Origin: an uncultured Lachnospiraceae bacterium
GTDB lineage: Bacteria; Bacillota; Clostridia; Lachnospirales; Lachnospiraceae
Direction of reading: 5' to 3'
NCBI GenBank assembly: GCA_905199445.1
Contig: CAJKGK010000001.1
Span: 1-64,000, forward strand
DNA: 64,000 nt
The first letter of the stretch is position 1. Every line of letters starts with the position of its first letter. The notes beneath the pieces are model-generated. The model searched no databases. It had not been told where the DNA came from and was given only the letters and a program-made list of their open reading frames with translations. A program made the position numbers and the translations under genes. Positions 1 to 7,073 of this stretch are shown here, piece after piece.

Positions 1-249
1 CAGCAGCAACTCATTTAGTTTATCATGCTTTGTTTTGTTTGTCAAGCACTTTTTTATTTTCTTTAAAATCTTTTATAATGCACTTACATTCTAAGTTTTT
101 AAAGAAACCGCATCAGGCTTCTGTTTTATCCTCTTGCCTGAGCGCTTTATTATAATATCACCCGTTTCATTATTTGTCAACAAGTTTTTTCATTTTTTTA
201 TTTTTTTTGAATTGCACGTTCAATTTATCAAATTTTCAATAATGAATTA
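1..249. other. AT-rich intergenic stretch, no gene seen
   Basis: Very AT-rich sequence with runs of T and no credible reading frame or ribosome binding site on either strand. It lies downstream of the GntR-family gene on the minus strand. No tRNA or riboswitch pattern was recognised. Confidence 0.5.
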
Positions 250-308
250 AAAACACAGGCCAAACCAATCACCGTATTTTTTTAAACCGGTTTGATTCGT
301 CTGGCCTG
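250..308 (-). terminator. Rho-independent terminator after the GntR-family gene
   Basis: Read on the minus strand, a CAGGCCA arm (302-308) pairs with TGGCCTG (256-262), extended by partly matched GAATCA/TGATT and CCG/CGG segments, and is followed by a short T run (TGTGTTTTT). It starts just after the stop codon at 316. Confidence 0.65.
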
Positions 309-315
309 CATATTT

Positions 316-1002
316 TCAAAGATCATCTTCCGTTTTTTTCATATTCATTTGACGTATATTTTCAATCGTATTTTTGATATGTTGTGTGGTCAGCTTTTCC
401 GCCAAATCCCCATCTTTGTTTTTTATGGCCTCCAATATGGCCCGGTGTTCATCCAGAGACTGAAAAGCCCGATTTTCTTTAGAAATACTCTGCCGTCTAG
501 CCTGCTGTACATAACAATGAAAATCTGACAAAACATGATTAAGAATTTTACTGTTGGAAGCCTCATACAACATTTCATGAAAACGGCCATCCATTTTGTA
601 AACCTGATCATAATCACCTTTATTCAGATAAAACTCAGATAACAGAACGCTTTCTTCCATTTCTTCAATCTGATTCTTCTTTATATATTCTGTAGCCCAT
701 CTTGCGCACATACCTTCAAGCAAAGATCGAATCACATAAATATCATAAATATCTTTATCAGAAATCCCGATCACATATGCACCTTTATTAGGAAGAATCT
801 CTACCAGTCCTTCAAGAGCCAACTGGCGCAGTGCCTCTCGAACCGGAGTCCTGGAAACACCCATTTCTTCTCCCAGAGCAACTTCTCTGAGTTCAGTTTT
901 TGCCTCATACTTGCCACTTAAAATATCATTACGCAGTTGCTGATATATACGCCCCCTCAGGGAATACTTGTCTTTATTTTCACTCATTTGATTTCTAGCC
1001 AT
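316..1002 (-). CDS. GntR-family transcriptional regulator, FadR/FCD subfamily
   Basis: DNA-binding regulator of about 228 residues that probably senses a small organic acid or sugar acid. The N-terminal half is a GntR winged helix (motif GVSRTPVREALRQL near residues 48-61), followed by an all-helical FCD domain. Candidate metal/ligand residues of FCD domains are visible: Asp and His in MDGRFHEML, His in SLDEHRAIL and His in TTQHIKNT. I start at the ATG at 1002 because GGGAG lies 8 bases upstream; an earlier in-frame ATG at 1029 has no comparable site. The MATE exporter lies upstream on the same strand with about 130 bp between. The ligand cannot be told from sequence. Confidence 0.88.
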   Translation of the reverse strand: MARNQMSENKDKYSLRGRIYQQLRNDILSGKYEAKTELREVALGEEMGVSRTPVREALRQLALEGLVEILPNKGAYVIGISDKDIYDIYVIRSLLEGMCARWATEYIKKNQIEEMEESVLLSEFYLNKGDYDQVYKMDGRFHEMLYEASNSKILNHVLSDFHCYVQQARRQSISKENRAFQSLDEHRAILEAIKNKDGDLAEKLTTQHIKNTIENIRQMNMKKTEDDL

Positions 1003-1132
1003 TTTTATTTCTCCCAAAATATGTAACATTGCCGATTCTTCTTTTTAGGATAGCACAAAAATCAAATCTGTCAATCACTGGATACCTGTTATTTCGCAGC
1101 CCCTCAGTCCAGTTATTTTTAATCAAAAATAA

Positions 1133-2527
1133 TCAGCCCGCAATCATTGTGCTTCCTTCATTTTTTACAATACTCTTATTTTTCCACTTTCCGCTTCGGT
1201 AAGCAATATAAGGAATAATCAGTCCAAACAGCCAGCCGATTGCATAAGAATAATAAATATATTCCTTTCCGAAGAAATAGGCTAAAAGATACGCAGCCGG
1301 GACTCTTGCCAACCAGAGACCGATCATCGAAGAAATAAGCGGCACAATCATTTCACCGGCACCTCTTAAAGTACTGTTAAAAATAAAACCGCCGGCCAAA
1401 AGTACATAAAAAGGCAATACACTATGTAAATAATAAACGCCGGATTCGATAACCGCCGCATCTTGCGAAAACATACGCATAATCAGGCCGCTGAACGGAT
1501 ACAAAACGCCTCCGATCACCACACATGTCGCACAGGAAAGTACAAGTGCAGCCCGAGTACCATGTTTGACCCGATCCATCCGCTTTGCACCGATATTTTG
1601 TCCCGTATAAGTTGTCACTGCAATAGCAAAACTTTGAACTGGCATAAATGCAAAGGAGTCAATTTTATTGGCCCCGTTAAAACCAGCCATAAAAGTAGAG
1701 CCATAGCTGTTCACAAGTGCCTGCATCACCATAATTCCCACTGAAAAAAGCATCTGCTGAATGCCTGACGGTATCCCCAGCTTAAGGGCTTGGAAGAACA
1801 ACTCTTTCTCAAACTTAAGATGTCTGAAATGAATTTTAATAATCGAATACTTTTTCTGTATATAAAATACACCAAAAATCCATGACGTAATCTGAGCAAT
1901 AATCGTTGCCAGAGCCACACCAAAGGTTCCCATGCGTATCCCCGCTGTAAATGTTAAATCCAGAATAATATTAATCACCGTAGCTACAGAAAGAAAGATC
2001 AGCGAAGTTCTACTGTCTCCCAATCCCTGAAGAATACCTGCATTAATATTATAGCCCATCATGCCAATCATACCCACGAAAATAACAATCATGTAGGTTA
2101 CTGCCATGTCCAATGTACCATCATCAGGAACTTGCATAGCTATAAGCAGTGGCCTGCATAGTAAAATACCGATCACAGACAGTGGAACAATCCCAATCAG
2201 CATCGCCTTATAAATTGTACTGACTGTATTTTGCAGCTTTTCGTAATTTCTAGCTCCGAAATACTGAGAAACCATAACTGTTGCACCGGTGGCAATCCCC
2301 ATAAATAAGGAACTAAGCATAAATATAATCGGGAAACCAGTGCCCACTGCAGCTAAAGCCTTTGGCCCTACGATATTTCCCACCACAATACTGTCTACCA
2401 TATTATAAAGCTGCTGTAAAATGTTTCCGATCAACAGCGGTATAGAAAACAGGAAAATTAATTTGTAGGGGCTTCCTTTAGTCATATCCATGGAGCCGCC
2501 CTGTTTTCTTTTCGTTTCTTCCATCAT
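1133..2527 (-). CDS. MATE-family multidrug/toxin exporter
   Basis: Inner-membrane exporter of about 464 residues, the normal length for MATE proteins, which use Na+ or H+ gradients to extrude cationic drugs or metabolites. It begins MTKGSPYKLIFLFSIPLLIG followed by LQQLYNMVDSIVVGNIVG, the classic first two helices of the clostridial MepA/DinF-like branch, and has about twelve hydrophobic segments. Four ATGs lie near the start; the one at 2527 is placed 6 bases from GGGGG (2534-2538), whereas the first ATG (2533) touches it. It is divergent from the acyltransferase gene to the right. The substrate is unknown. Confidence 0.9.
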   Translation of the reverse strand: MMEETKRKQGGSMDMTKGSPYKLIFLFSIPLLIGNILQQLYNMVDSIVVGNIVGPKALAAVGTGFPIIFMLSSLFMGIATGATVMVSQYFGARNYEKLQNTVSTIYKAMLIGIVPLSVIGILLCRPLLIAMQVPDDGTLDMAVTYMIVIFVGMIGMMGYNINAGILQGLGDSRTSLIFLSVATVINIILDLTFTAGIRMGTFGVALATIIAQITSWIFGVFYIQKKYSIIKIHFRHLKFEKELFFQALKLGIPSGIQQMLFSVGIMVMQALVNSYGSTFMAGFNGANKIDSFAFMPVQSFAIAVTTYTGQNIGAKRMDRVKHGTRAALVLSCATCVVIGGVLYPFSGLIMRMFSQDAAVIESGVYYLHSVLPFYVLLAGGFIFNSTLRGAGEMIVPLISSMIGLWLARVPAAYLLAYFFGKEYIYYSYAIGWLFGLIIPYIAYRSGKWKNKSIVKNEGSTMIAG

Positions 2528-2726
2528 TATCATCCCCCAATTTTAAATGTTCTGATTTTATCATACTGTTTTTAACAGTTGTTTTCAACTGACTTTCTCT
2601 GATGTTAAAAAAACAAGCAATAATTGTCTCATTTGATGCAAAAATTAACTACTTAATCATAAAATTATCTTAAATAAAACCGATAGCATTTACAGAAATT
2701 TTTAAGGATTTTTTTCCTACTTCATC

Positions 2727-2755
2727 TTGCAATCCAAAAGAAAAGATAATACAAT
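2727..2755 (+). promoter_or_regulatory. Sigma-A-type promoter of the MBOAT/DHHW operon
   Basis: TTGCAA (2727-2732), a 17-base spacer and TACAAT (2750-2755). Transcription would start near 2762, so the stem-loop at 2760-2823 would form the extreme 5' end of the message. Confidence 0.65.
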
Positions 2756-2759
2756 ATAT

Positions 2760-2823
2760 AGTGTCTATGACCTTCGACAAAATCCCACTTTTTTTCGGAT
2801 TTTCTCGACTTTTTATAGACACT
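2760..2823 (+). repeat. 64-nt interrupted inverted repeat at the predicted mRNA 5' end
   Basis: Outer arms AGTGTCTAT (2760-2768) and ATAGACACT (2815-2823) are exactly complementary. Inner arms CGACAAAATCC (2775-2785) and GGATTTTCTCG (2797-2807) match with one mismatch. The element sits between the promoter and the ribosome binding site (AGGAG near 2847) of the acyltransferase gene. It lacks the GC stem plus T run of a terminator. It could be a 5' stability hairpin, a protein binding site or a small mobile-element remnant. Confidence 0.6.
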
Positions 2824-2859
2824 TCATATTTATAAAATAACAACAGGAGCGATTTAATT

Positions 2860-4290
2860 ATGGTATTTTCAAGCTTATTTTTTGTGTATTTTTTTCTTGC
2901 CCTAAACCTGTTTATTTATTCCAGGGCACACAAAATTACGACTCGCAACATTATTATGCTTGTCTTTTCACTGGTATTTTATTCCTGGGGCGGCCCCAAA
3001 TATCTGATTCTATTAATTGGCATGACCTTTATCAGCTGGGCCTGTGCACTTGCAATTGAGCAATACCGTAATTATAAAAAACCGATCCTGATTCTTGCCT
3101 GTGTCCTTTTGCTCGGCTTACTGGGTGTTTTCAAGTACACAGGATTTTTATTGGGCGGGCTGAATGCACTCACCGGATTTCCAAAAGTAGTCCCTGAAAT
3201 TGTTCTTCCCATTGGTATTTCCTTTTACACATTCCAGCTCCTCTCCTATGTTATTGATGTATACCGCAATGAAGTCAGAGCACAGAAAAAATTTTGGCTG
3301 CTGCTTTTATATGCCAGTCTTTTTCATCAGTGTATTGCCGGACCTATTGTGCGCTATCAGGATGTGGCTTATGAGATTTCTCACCGCCGTGTACTTTCTA
3401 AAGAAATTGGCAAAGGTATTAAGCGTTTTACCATCGGCCTGGCCAAAAAGGCAATCCTGGCTAACGGCTGTGCCGCAATTGCTGATACCTTTCTGCTCAC
3501 AGGTGATGTATCGGCCCTGGCGGATGTGCCCGTTCTCGGACTGTGGCTGGGTGTTTTAGCATTCATGCTTCAAATTTACCTGGATTTCTCGGCTTATTCA
3601 GACATGGCCATTGGTATGGGATTAATGGTTGGCTTTCATTACAAGGAAAACTTTAATTATCCGTATATTGCCAACTCTGTCACCGAATTCTGGCGTCGCT
3701 GGCACATATCCCTGAGCAGCTTTTTCAGAGATTATGTCTACATTCCTCTGGGCGGCAACAGAAAAGGGCCTGCGCGTACAATCATTAACTTATTTATCGT
3801 GTGGTTTCTCACTGGTATGTGGCACGGCGCCAGTTGGAACTATATTTTATGGGGTCTGTACTTTTTCATTTTCCTTGTCATTGAAAAGAACTGGCTACTG
3901 AAAAAATTCAAACAGCTTCCAGGATTTATATCCCATGCTTATGCCCTGGTTATCATTTATTTTGGCTGGGTTCTGTTCAAATTTGAGGATTTCTCAGCTC
4001 TGGGCACTGCACTGAAAGGAATGTTCGGACTTAACGGCAATAGCTTTACAAATATGCAGGTTGGACTTGAATTTAAAAATAACATCTTTTTCCTGATTTT
4101 TGCAATTATCGCCGTTACACCACTGTTTAAATTCATTCACAAAAAGGTGGTTCAGTGGTTCAAGCAGCGCAAAGCAATTCCTTACATTGTTTATGCCTAT
4201 GAAATTATATGCCCCATTGTACTTTTGTTCCTCTCAACTATAGCACTTGTAGGCAACAGCTATAACCCATTCCTTTATTTCCAATTCTAG
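2860..4290 (+). CDS. MBOAT-family membrane O-acyltransferase (AlgI/DltB-like)
   Basis: Polytopic membrane enzyme of 476 residues that moves acyl (usually acetyl) groups across the membrane for transfer to a cell-surface polymer. Family hallmarks are visible: FYSWGGPKYLILL near residue 46, the LPIGISFYTFQ block, FWRRWHISLS and YIPLGGNRKG, and the catalytic His in GMWHGASWNYILWG near residue 321. About eleven hydrophobic segments are present. The next gene, 12 bp downstream, encodes a DHHW protein, the usual extracytoplasmic partner, so the two form an operon analogous to AlgI with AlgJ/AlgX. The acceptor polymer is not shown by the sequence; rhamnose-containing surface glycan from the rml genes in this window is one possibility. 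Confidence 0.92.
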   Translation: MVFSSLFFVYFFLALNLFIYSRAHKITTRNIIMLVFSLVFYSWGGPKYLILLIGMTFISWACALAIEQYRNYKKPILILACVLLLGLLGVFKYTGFLLGGLNALTGFPKVVPEIVLPIGISFYTFQLLSYVIDVYRNEVRAQKKFWLLLLYASLFHQCIAGPIVRYQDVAYEISHRRVLSKEIGKGIKRFTIGLAKKAILANGCAAIADTFLLTGDVSALADVPVLGLWLGVLAFMLQIYLDFSAYSDMAIGMGLMVGFHYKENFNYPYIANSVTEFWRRWHISLSSFFRDYVYIPLGGNRKGPARTIINLFIVWFLTGMWHGASWNYILWGLYFFIFLVIEKNWLLKKFKQLPGFISHAYALVIIYFGWVLFKFEDFSALGTALKGMFGLNGNSFTNMQVGLEFKNNIFFLIFAIIAVTPLFKFIHKKVVQWFKQRKAIPYIVYAYEIICPIVLLFLSTIALVGNSYNPFLYFQF

Positions 4291-4302
4291 CTTTGAAAGA
4301 CG

Positions 4303-5754
4303 GTGATTGATTATATGGATAAAAATTTAAACAGACAGACAGCCAAACAAAAAAAGATCAGGGCCCAAAAAACTTATATGGCGATTAAAATCCAGGCATT
4401 TTTTCTTGTTCTGTTTCTCTTTGCCATCATCGGACTGCTGATTTTCCTCCGACCGACGGAATCAAAAGTCGAAAAACGCGAACTCGAAAAATTTCCTTCA
4501 TTCACGTTATCCGCCTTTCTGGACGGGAGTTATTTTAACCAGATCTCCACATGGTATGCAGATACCTTCCCCTTCAGAGAAGCCCTGCTGCAGGCCAACT
4601 CAAGCTTTAAAAACCTTTATGGTATTCACAGTGAGCAGTTTATCAGCAATTCATCCGGCGGCGGGGATGAAATTCCCAGCGGTAAGCTGGATCTGACCGA
4701 GACAGAATCAAAAGACCAGACAGATTCTCAGACGCAGTCGGATTCCTCAAATGAATCCAGTCAGGCTTCTACCGATGAATCCCAGACGGCTCAGACCGAG
4801 ACCCAACAGGAAACATTACCGGACGGCACAATCCATGCGGTCCCCGAAGTTGCCGGAGATATTTACATTTCAGGCAACCGTGCCTTTGGTCTTTATTACT
4901 TTAGTCTGGACGGCGCAAAGGCTTACATTAATATGATGAACAAGGCTCAGGAACGCTTTAACGGTATAGCAACCATTTATGACATTCTCGCTCCTACCAG
5001 CGTAGGGATTGGTCTGGATGATGAGGCCCAGAAAGCCATCAATTCCAGCAACCAGAAAGAAGCCTTTGATCTGATTTTCGAAAATCTCAATGAAAATATT
5101 AAAAAGGTCAGCATTTTTGACACCCTCAAAGCCCATAACAGCGAGTATATTTACTTTAATACGGATCACCACTGGACAGCACTGGGTGCTTACTATGCTT
5201 ATGAGGAATTCTGTAAGGTTAAAGGTATTACCCCGACACCGATTGATGAATATCAAAAGGTCGAATATCCGAATTTCCTCGGAAGTTTTTATGCCAGCAG
5301 CAACCAGTCTCCGGCTTTGGCTGCCAACCCGGATACGCTCATTGGTTATATTCCGAAAAGCACCAATTCCATGGTTTACTATAACAACAGCTTCCAGCCG
5401 ATAAACTGGTTTGTTGTCAACGATGTATCCGAATATGACTCTGCATCAAAATACAGTGCCTTTGTTGCCGGCGATGAACCATTTGCCTATATTGACAACC
5501 CAACCCTTAATGATGGCTCTGCCTGTGCTGTTGTGAAGGAATCCTACGGCAACGCCTTTATTCCATTCCTGGTGGATCATTATCAGCATGTTTATATTGT
5601 GGATTACCGGTATTTTTCCAAATATCCGGAATTCGAAGGCAGCCTTCACAAGCTTGTCACTGAAAAGAATGTTCAGGATATTATTTTCCTGAACAACTCG
5701 GACGCAATCACAAACATTGATCGTGTGCAGGCCATGGAAGCACTGCTGAAATAA
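4303..5754 (+). CDS. DHHW-family protein, AlgJ/AlgX-like partner of the MBOAT acyltransferase
   Basis: Membrane-anchored extracytoplasmic protein of about 480 residues. A basic N-terminus and one membrane helix (AFFLVLFLFAIIGLLIFL, about residues 31-48) are followed by a Ser/Thr/Gln-rich linker (about 115-170) and a SGNH-like catalytic domain containing the name-giving TDHHWTALGAYY motif near residue 288. These proteins take the acyl group delivered by the MBOAT enzyme and transfer it to, or help load, a surface polysaccharide. The frame opens at a GTG (4303); the ATG at 4315 is an equally good start. It ends at a strong terminator, so the operon is two genes. Confidence 0.88.
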   Translation: MIDYMDKNLNRQTAKQKKIRAQKTYMAIKIQAFFLVLFLFAIIGLLIFLRPTESKVEKRELEKFPSFTLSAFLDGSYFNQISTWYADTFPFREALLQANSSFKNLYGIHSEQFISNSSGGGDEIPSGKLDLTETESKDQTDSQTQSDSSNESSQASTDESQTAQTETQQETLPDGTIHAVPEVAGDIYISGNRAFGLYYFSLDGAKAYINMMNKAQERFNGIATIYDILAPTSVGIGLDDEAQKAINSSNQKEAFDLIFENLNENIKKVSIFDTLKAHNSEYIYFNTDHHWTALGAYYAYEEFCKVKGITPTPIDEYQKVEYPNFLGSFYASSNQSPALAANPDTLIGYIPKSTNSMVYYNNSFQPINWFVVNDVSEYDSASKYSAFVAGDEPFAYIDNPTLNDGSACAVVKESYGNAFIPFLVDHYQHVYIVDYRYFSKYPEFEGSLHKLVTEKNVQDIIFLNNSDAITNIDRVQAMEALLK

Positions 5755-5777
5755 ATCATAAGATCCGTAAAAAACAA

Positions 5778-5824
5778 AAAAGGTTCTGCAAATGTCTAAT
5801 AACAACATTTGCAGAACCTTTTTT
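5778..5824 (+). terminator. Strong terminator after the MBOAT/DHHW operon
   Basis: AAAAGGTTCTGCAAATGT pairs perfectly with ACATTTGCAGAACCTTTT around a 9-base loop, followed by T residues. The matching A run on the left means it could also terminate minus-strand transcription. Confidence 0.92.
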
Positions 5825-5861
5825 CATAGCCCTCCATAAATTCCTCATAATAATTTCAAAC

Positions 5862-5927
5862 ACCACACATACTTATTCTAATTATCACACATACTGATTT
5901 TAACGATCACACAGATTTACTTTAATT
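5862..5927 (+). repeat. Three 22-bp imperfect direct repeats upstream of spoVAD
   Basis: Units start at 5862, 5884 and 5906, each opening with A(C/T)CACACA and ending in an AT-rich half; a degenerate fourth begins at 5928. The exact 22-base period is about two helical turns, as expected for a DNA-binding protein contacting one face. The first two units contain CATACT, similar to a sigma-G/F -10 (CATNNTA), and TCATA lies 18 bases before the first, so the array may include a forespore promoter. Both readings are inference. Confidence 0.55.
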
Positions 5928-5957
5928 ATCATAATTAGATGAAAGGGTTGGACCGTT

Positions 5958-6989
5958 ATGAATAAACGCTTAGGAGACAGTACATTTATTTTTCAAACAC
6001 CGCCTGCAATCCAGGCCGGTGCTTCCATTGTAGGTCCCAAGGAAGGTCAGGGCCCGTTGGGTCAATTGTTTGATGTTGTAGAAAATAATCCCATGCTGGA
6101 TAAAAAAACATGGGAGGAAGCCGAAAGTGGCTTTCAGGAAAAGGCAGCCGCAAAGGTTCTTGAAAAATCCGGACTGACCAGTAATCAGATTGACTGCATT
6201 TTTTGCGGCGATCTTTTAGGACAACTCATCGCTACAAGTTTCGGAATCGCCTCGATTTATCGGCCCGTCTTGGGACTGTATGGCGCCTGTTCCACGATTG
6301 GTGAAGCACTTATGCTGGCCGCCGCTCATGTAGACGGAGGCTTTGCCAGACATTGTATCGCCATGACCTCCAGTCACTTTGCCAGCGCTGAACGCCAGTT
6401 TCGTTTTCCCCTTGAATACGGCAATCAGCGTCCCCTGGCTGCTACCTGGACCGTTACCGGCAGCGGCGCCTTTATTGTAAGCACAGCCAATGACAGCACC
6501 CGCCACAAAGCCCGTATCACCAGTGCGACACCAGGTAAAATCATTGATTATGGCGTTCGGGATTCTATGAATATGGGCGCCTGCATGGCGCCTGCTGCCT
6601 GTGATACCATTGATACGCATTTAAGAGATACAAAAACAACACCAGATGACTATGACTATATTATTACCGGTGATCTGGGCAGTGTAGGCCATGATATTCT
6701 TATTGACCTTATGCAGCAACGAGGTTTCGACATACGTCGTCAGCATATGGACTGCGGTATGGAAATTTTCGATGCCAATACCCAGGATACCCACGCCGGC
6801 GGCAGCGGCTGCGGCTGCAGTGCAGTGACACTGGCCGCCTATATCCTGCCTCGACTTGAAAGCGGAGAATGGAAAAAAATATTATTCTGCCCTACAGGTG
6901 CCCTCCTGTCTCCCATCAGTTTTAATGAAGGCAAAAGTGTTCCTGGAATTGCCCATGCAATTACCATTGAAGCACCAGGGAAACATTAA
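5958..6989 (+). CDS. spoVAD: Stage V sporulation protein AD
   Basis: Thiolase-fold protein of 343 residues, typical SpoVAD length. SpoVA proteins move Ca-dipicolinic acid into the developing spore and release it on germination; SpoVAD binds dipicolinate. The start MNKRLGDSTFIFQTPPAIQA, the block LYGACSTIGEALMLAAA near residue 109 and the HAGGSGCGCSAV block near residue 274 are characteristic. The ATG at 5958 follows AAAGGG. In many relatives spoVAD directly follows spoVAC; here spoVAC lies 3.1 kb away on the opposite strand with a GH3 gene between, and no spoVAE is visible. The gene needs its own promoter, for which the upstream 22-bp repeats are a candidate. Confidence 0.95.
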   Translation: MNKRLGDSTFIFQTPPAIQAGASIVGPKEGQGPLGQLFDVVENNPMLDKKTWEEAESGFQEKAAAKVLEKSGLTSNQIDCIFCGDLLGQLIATSFGIASIYRPVLGLYGACSTIGEALMLAAAHVDGGFARHCIAMTSSHFASAERQFRFPLEYGNQRPLAATWTVTGSGAFIVSTANDSTRHKARITSATPGKIIDYGVRDSMNMGACMAPAACDTIDTHLRDTKTTPDDYDYIITGDLGSVGHDILIDLMQQRGFDIRRQHMDCGMEIFDANTQDTHAGGSGCGCSAVTLAAYILPRLESGEWKKILFCPTGALLSPISFNEGKSVPGIAHAITIEAPGKH

Positions 6990-6991
6990 GG

Positions 6992-7039
6992 AAAAAACAG
7001 AGAATTCATCACTTTTACAGTGAAGCATTCTCTGTTTTT
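6992..7039 (+). terminator. Terminator after spoVAD
   Basis: AAAAACAGAGAAT (to 7005) and ATTCTCTGTTTTT (7027-7039) form a perfect stem of about 12 bp with a T tract on the plus strand. It may work in both directions because the GH3 gene converges from the right. Confidence 0.88.
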
Positions 7040-7040
7040 G

Positions 7041-7072
7041 AACTTTCAAATATTTAAACTTTCAAATATTTA
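7041..7072. repeat. Perfect 16-bp tandem duplication
   Basis: AACTTTCAAATATTTA occurs twice in direct succession (7041-7056, 7057-7072), between the spoVAD terminator and the stop codon of the GH3 gene. It looks like a recent duplication. Confidence 0.85.
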
Positions 7073-7073
7073 A

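Noticed and set aside
2760..2823. Insertion sequence or MITE call
   Set aside because: Only one copy is visible in the window, no clear target duplication and no transposase; kept as an inverted repeat only.
5845..5874. Firm sigma-G promoter call for spoVAD
   Set aside because: TCATA-N18-CATACTT departs from consensus at one position in each box and competes with other readings of the repeats; mentioned as a possibility only.
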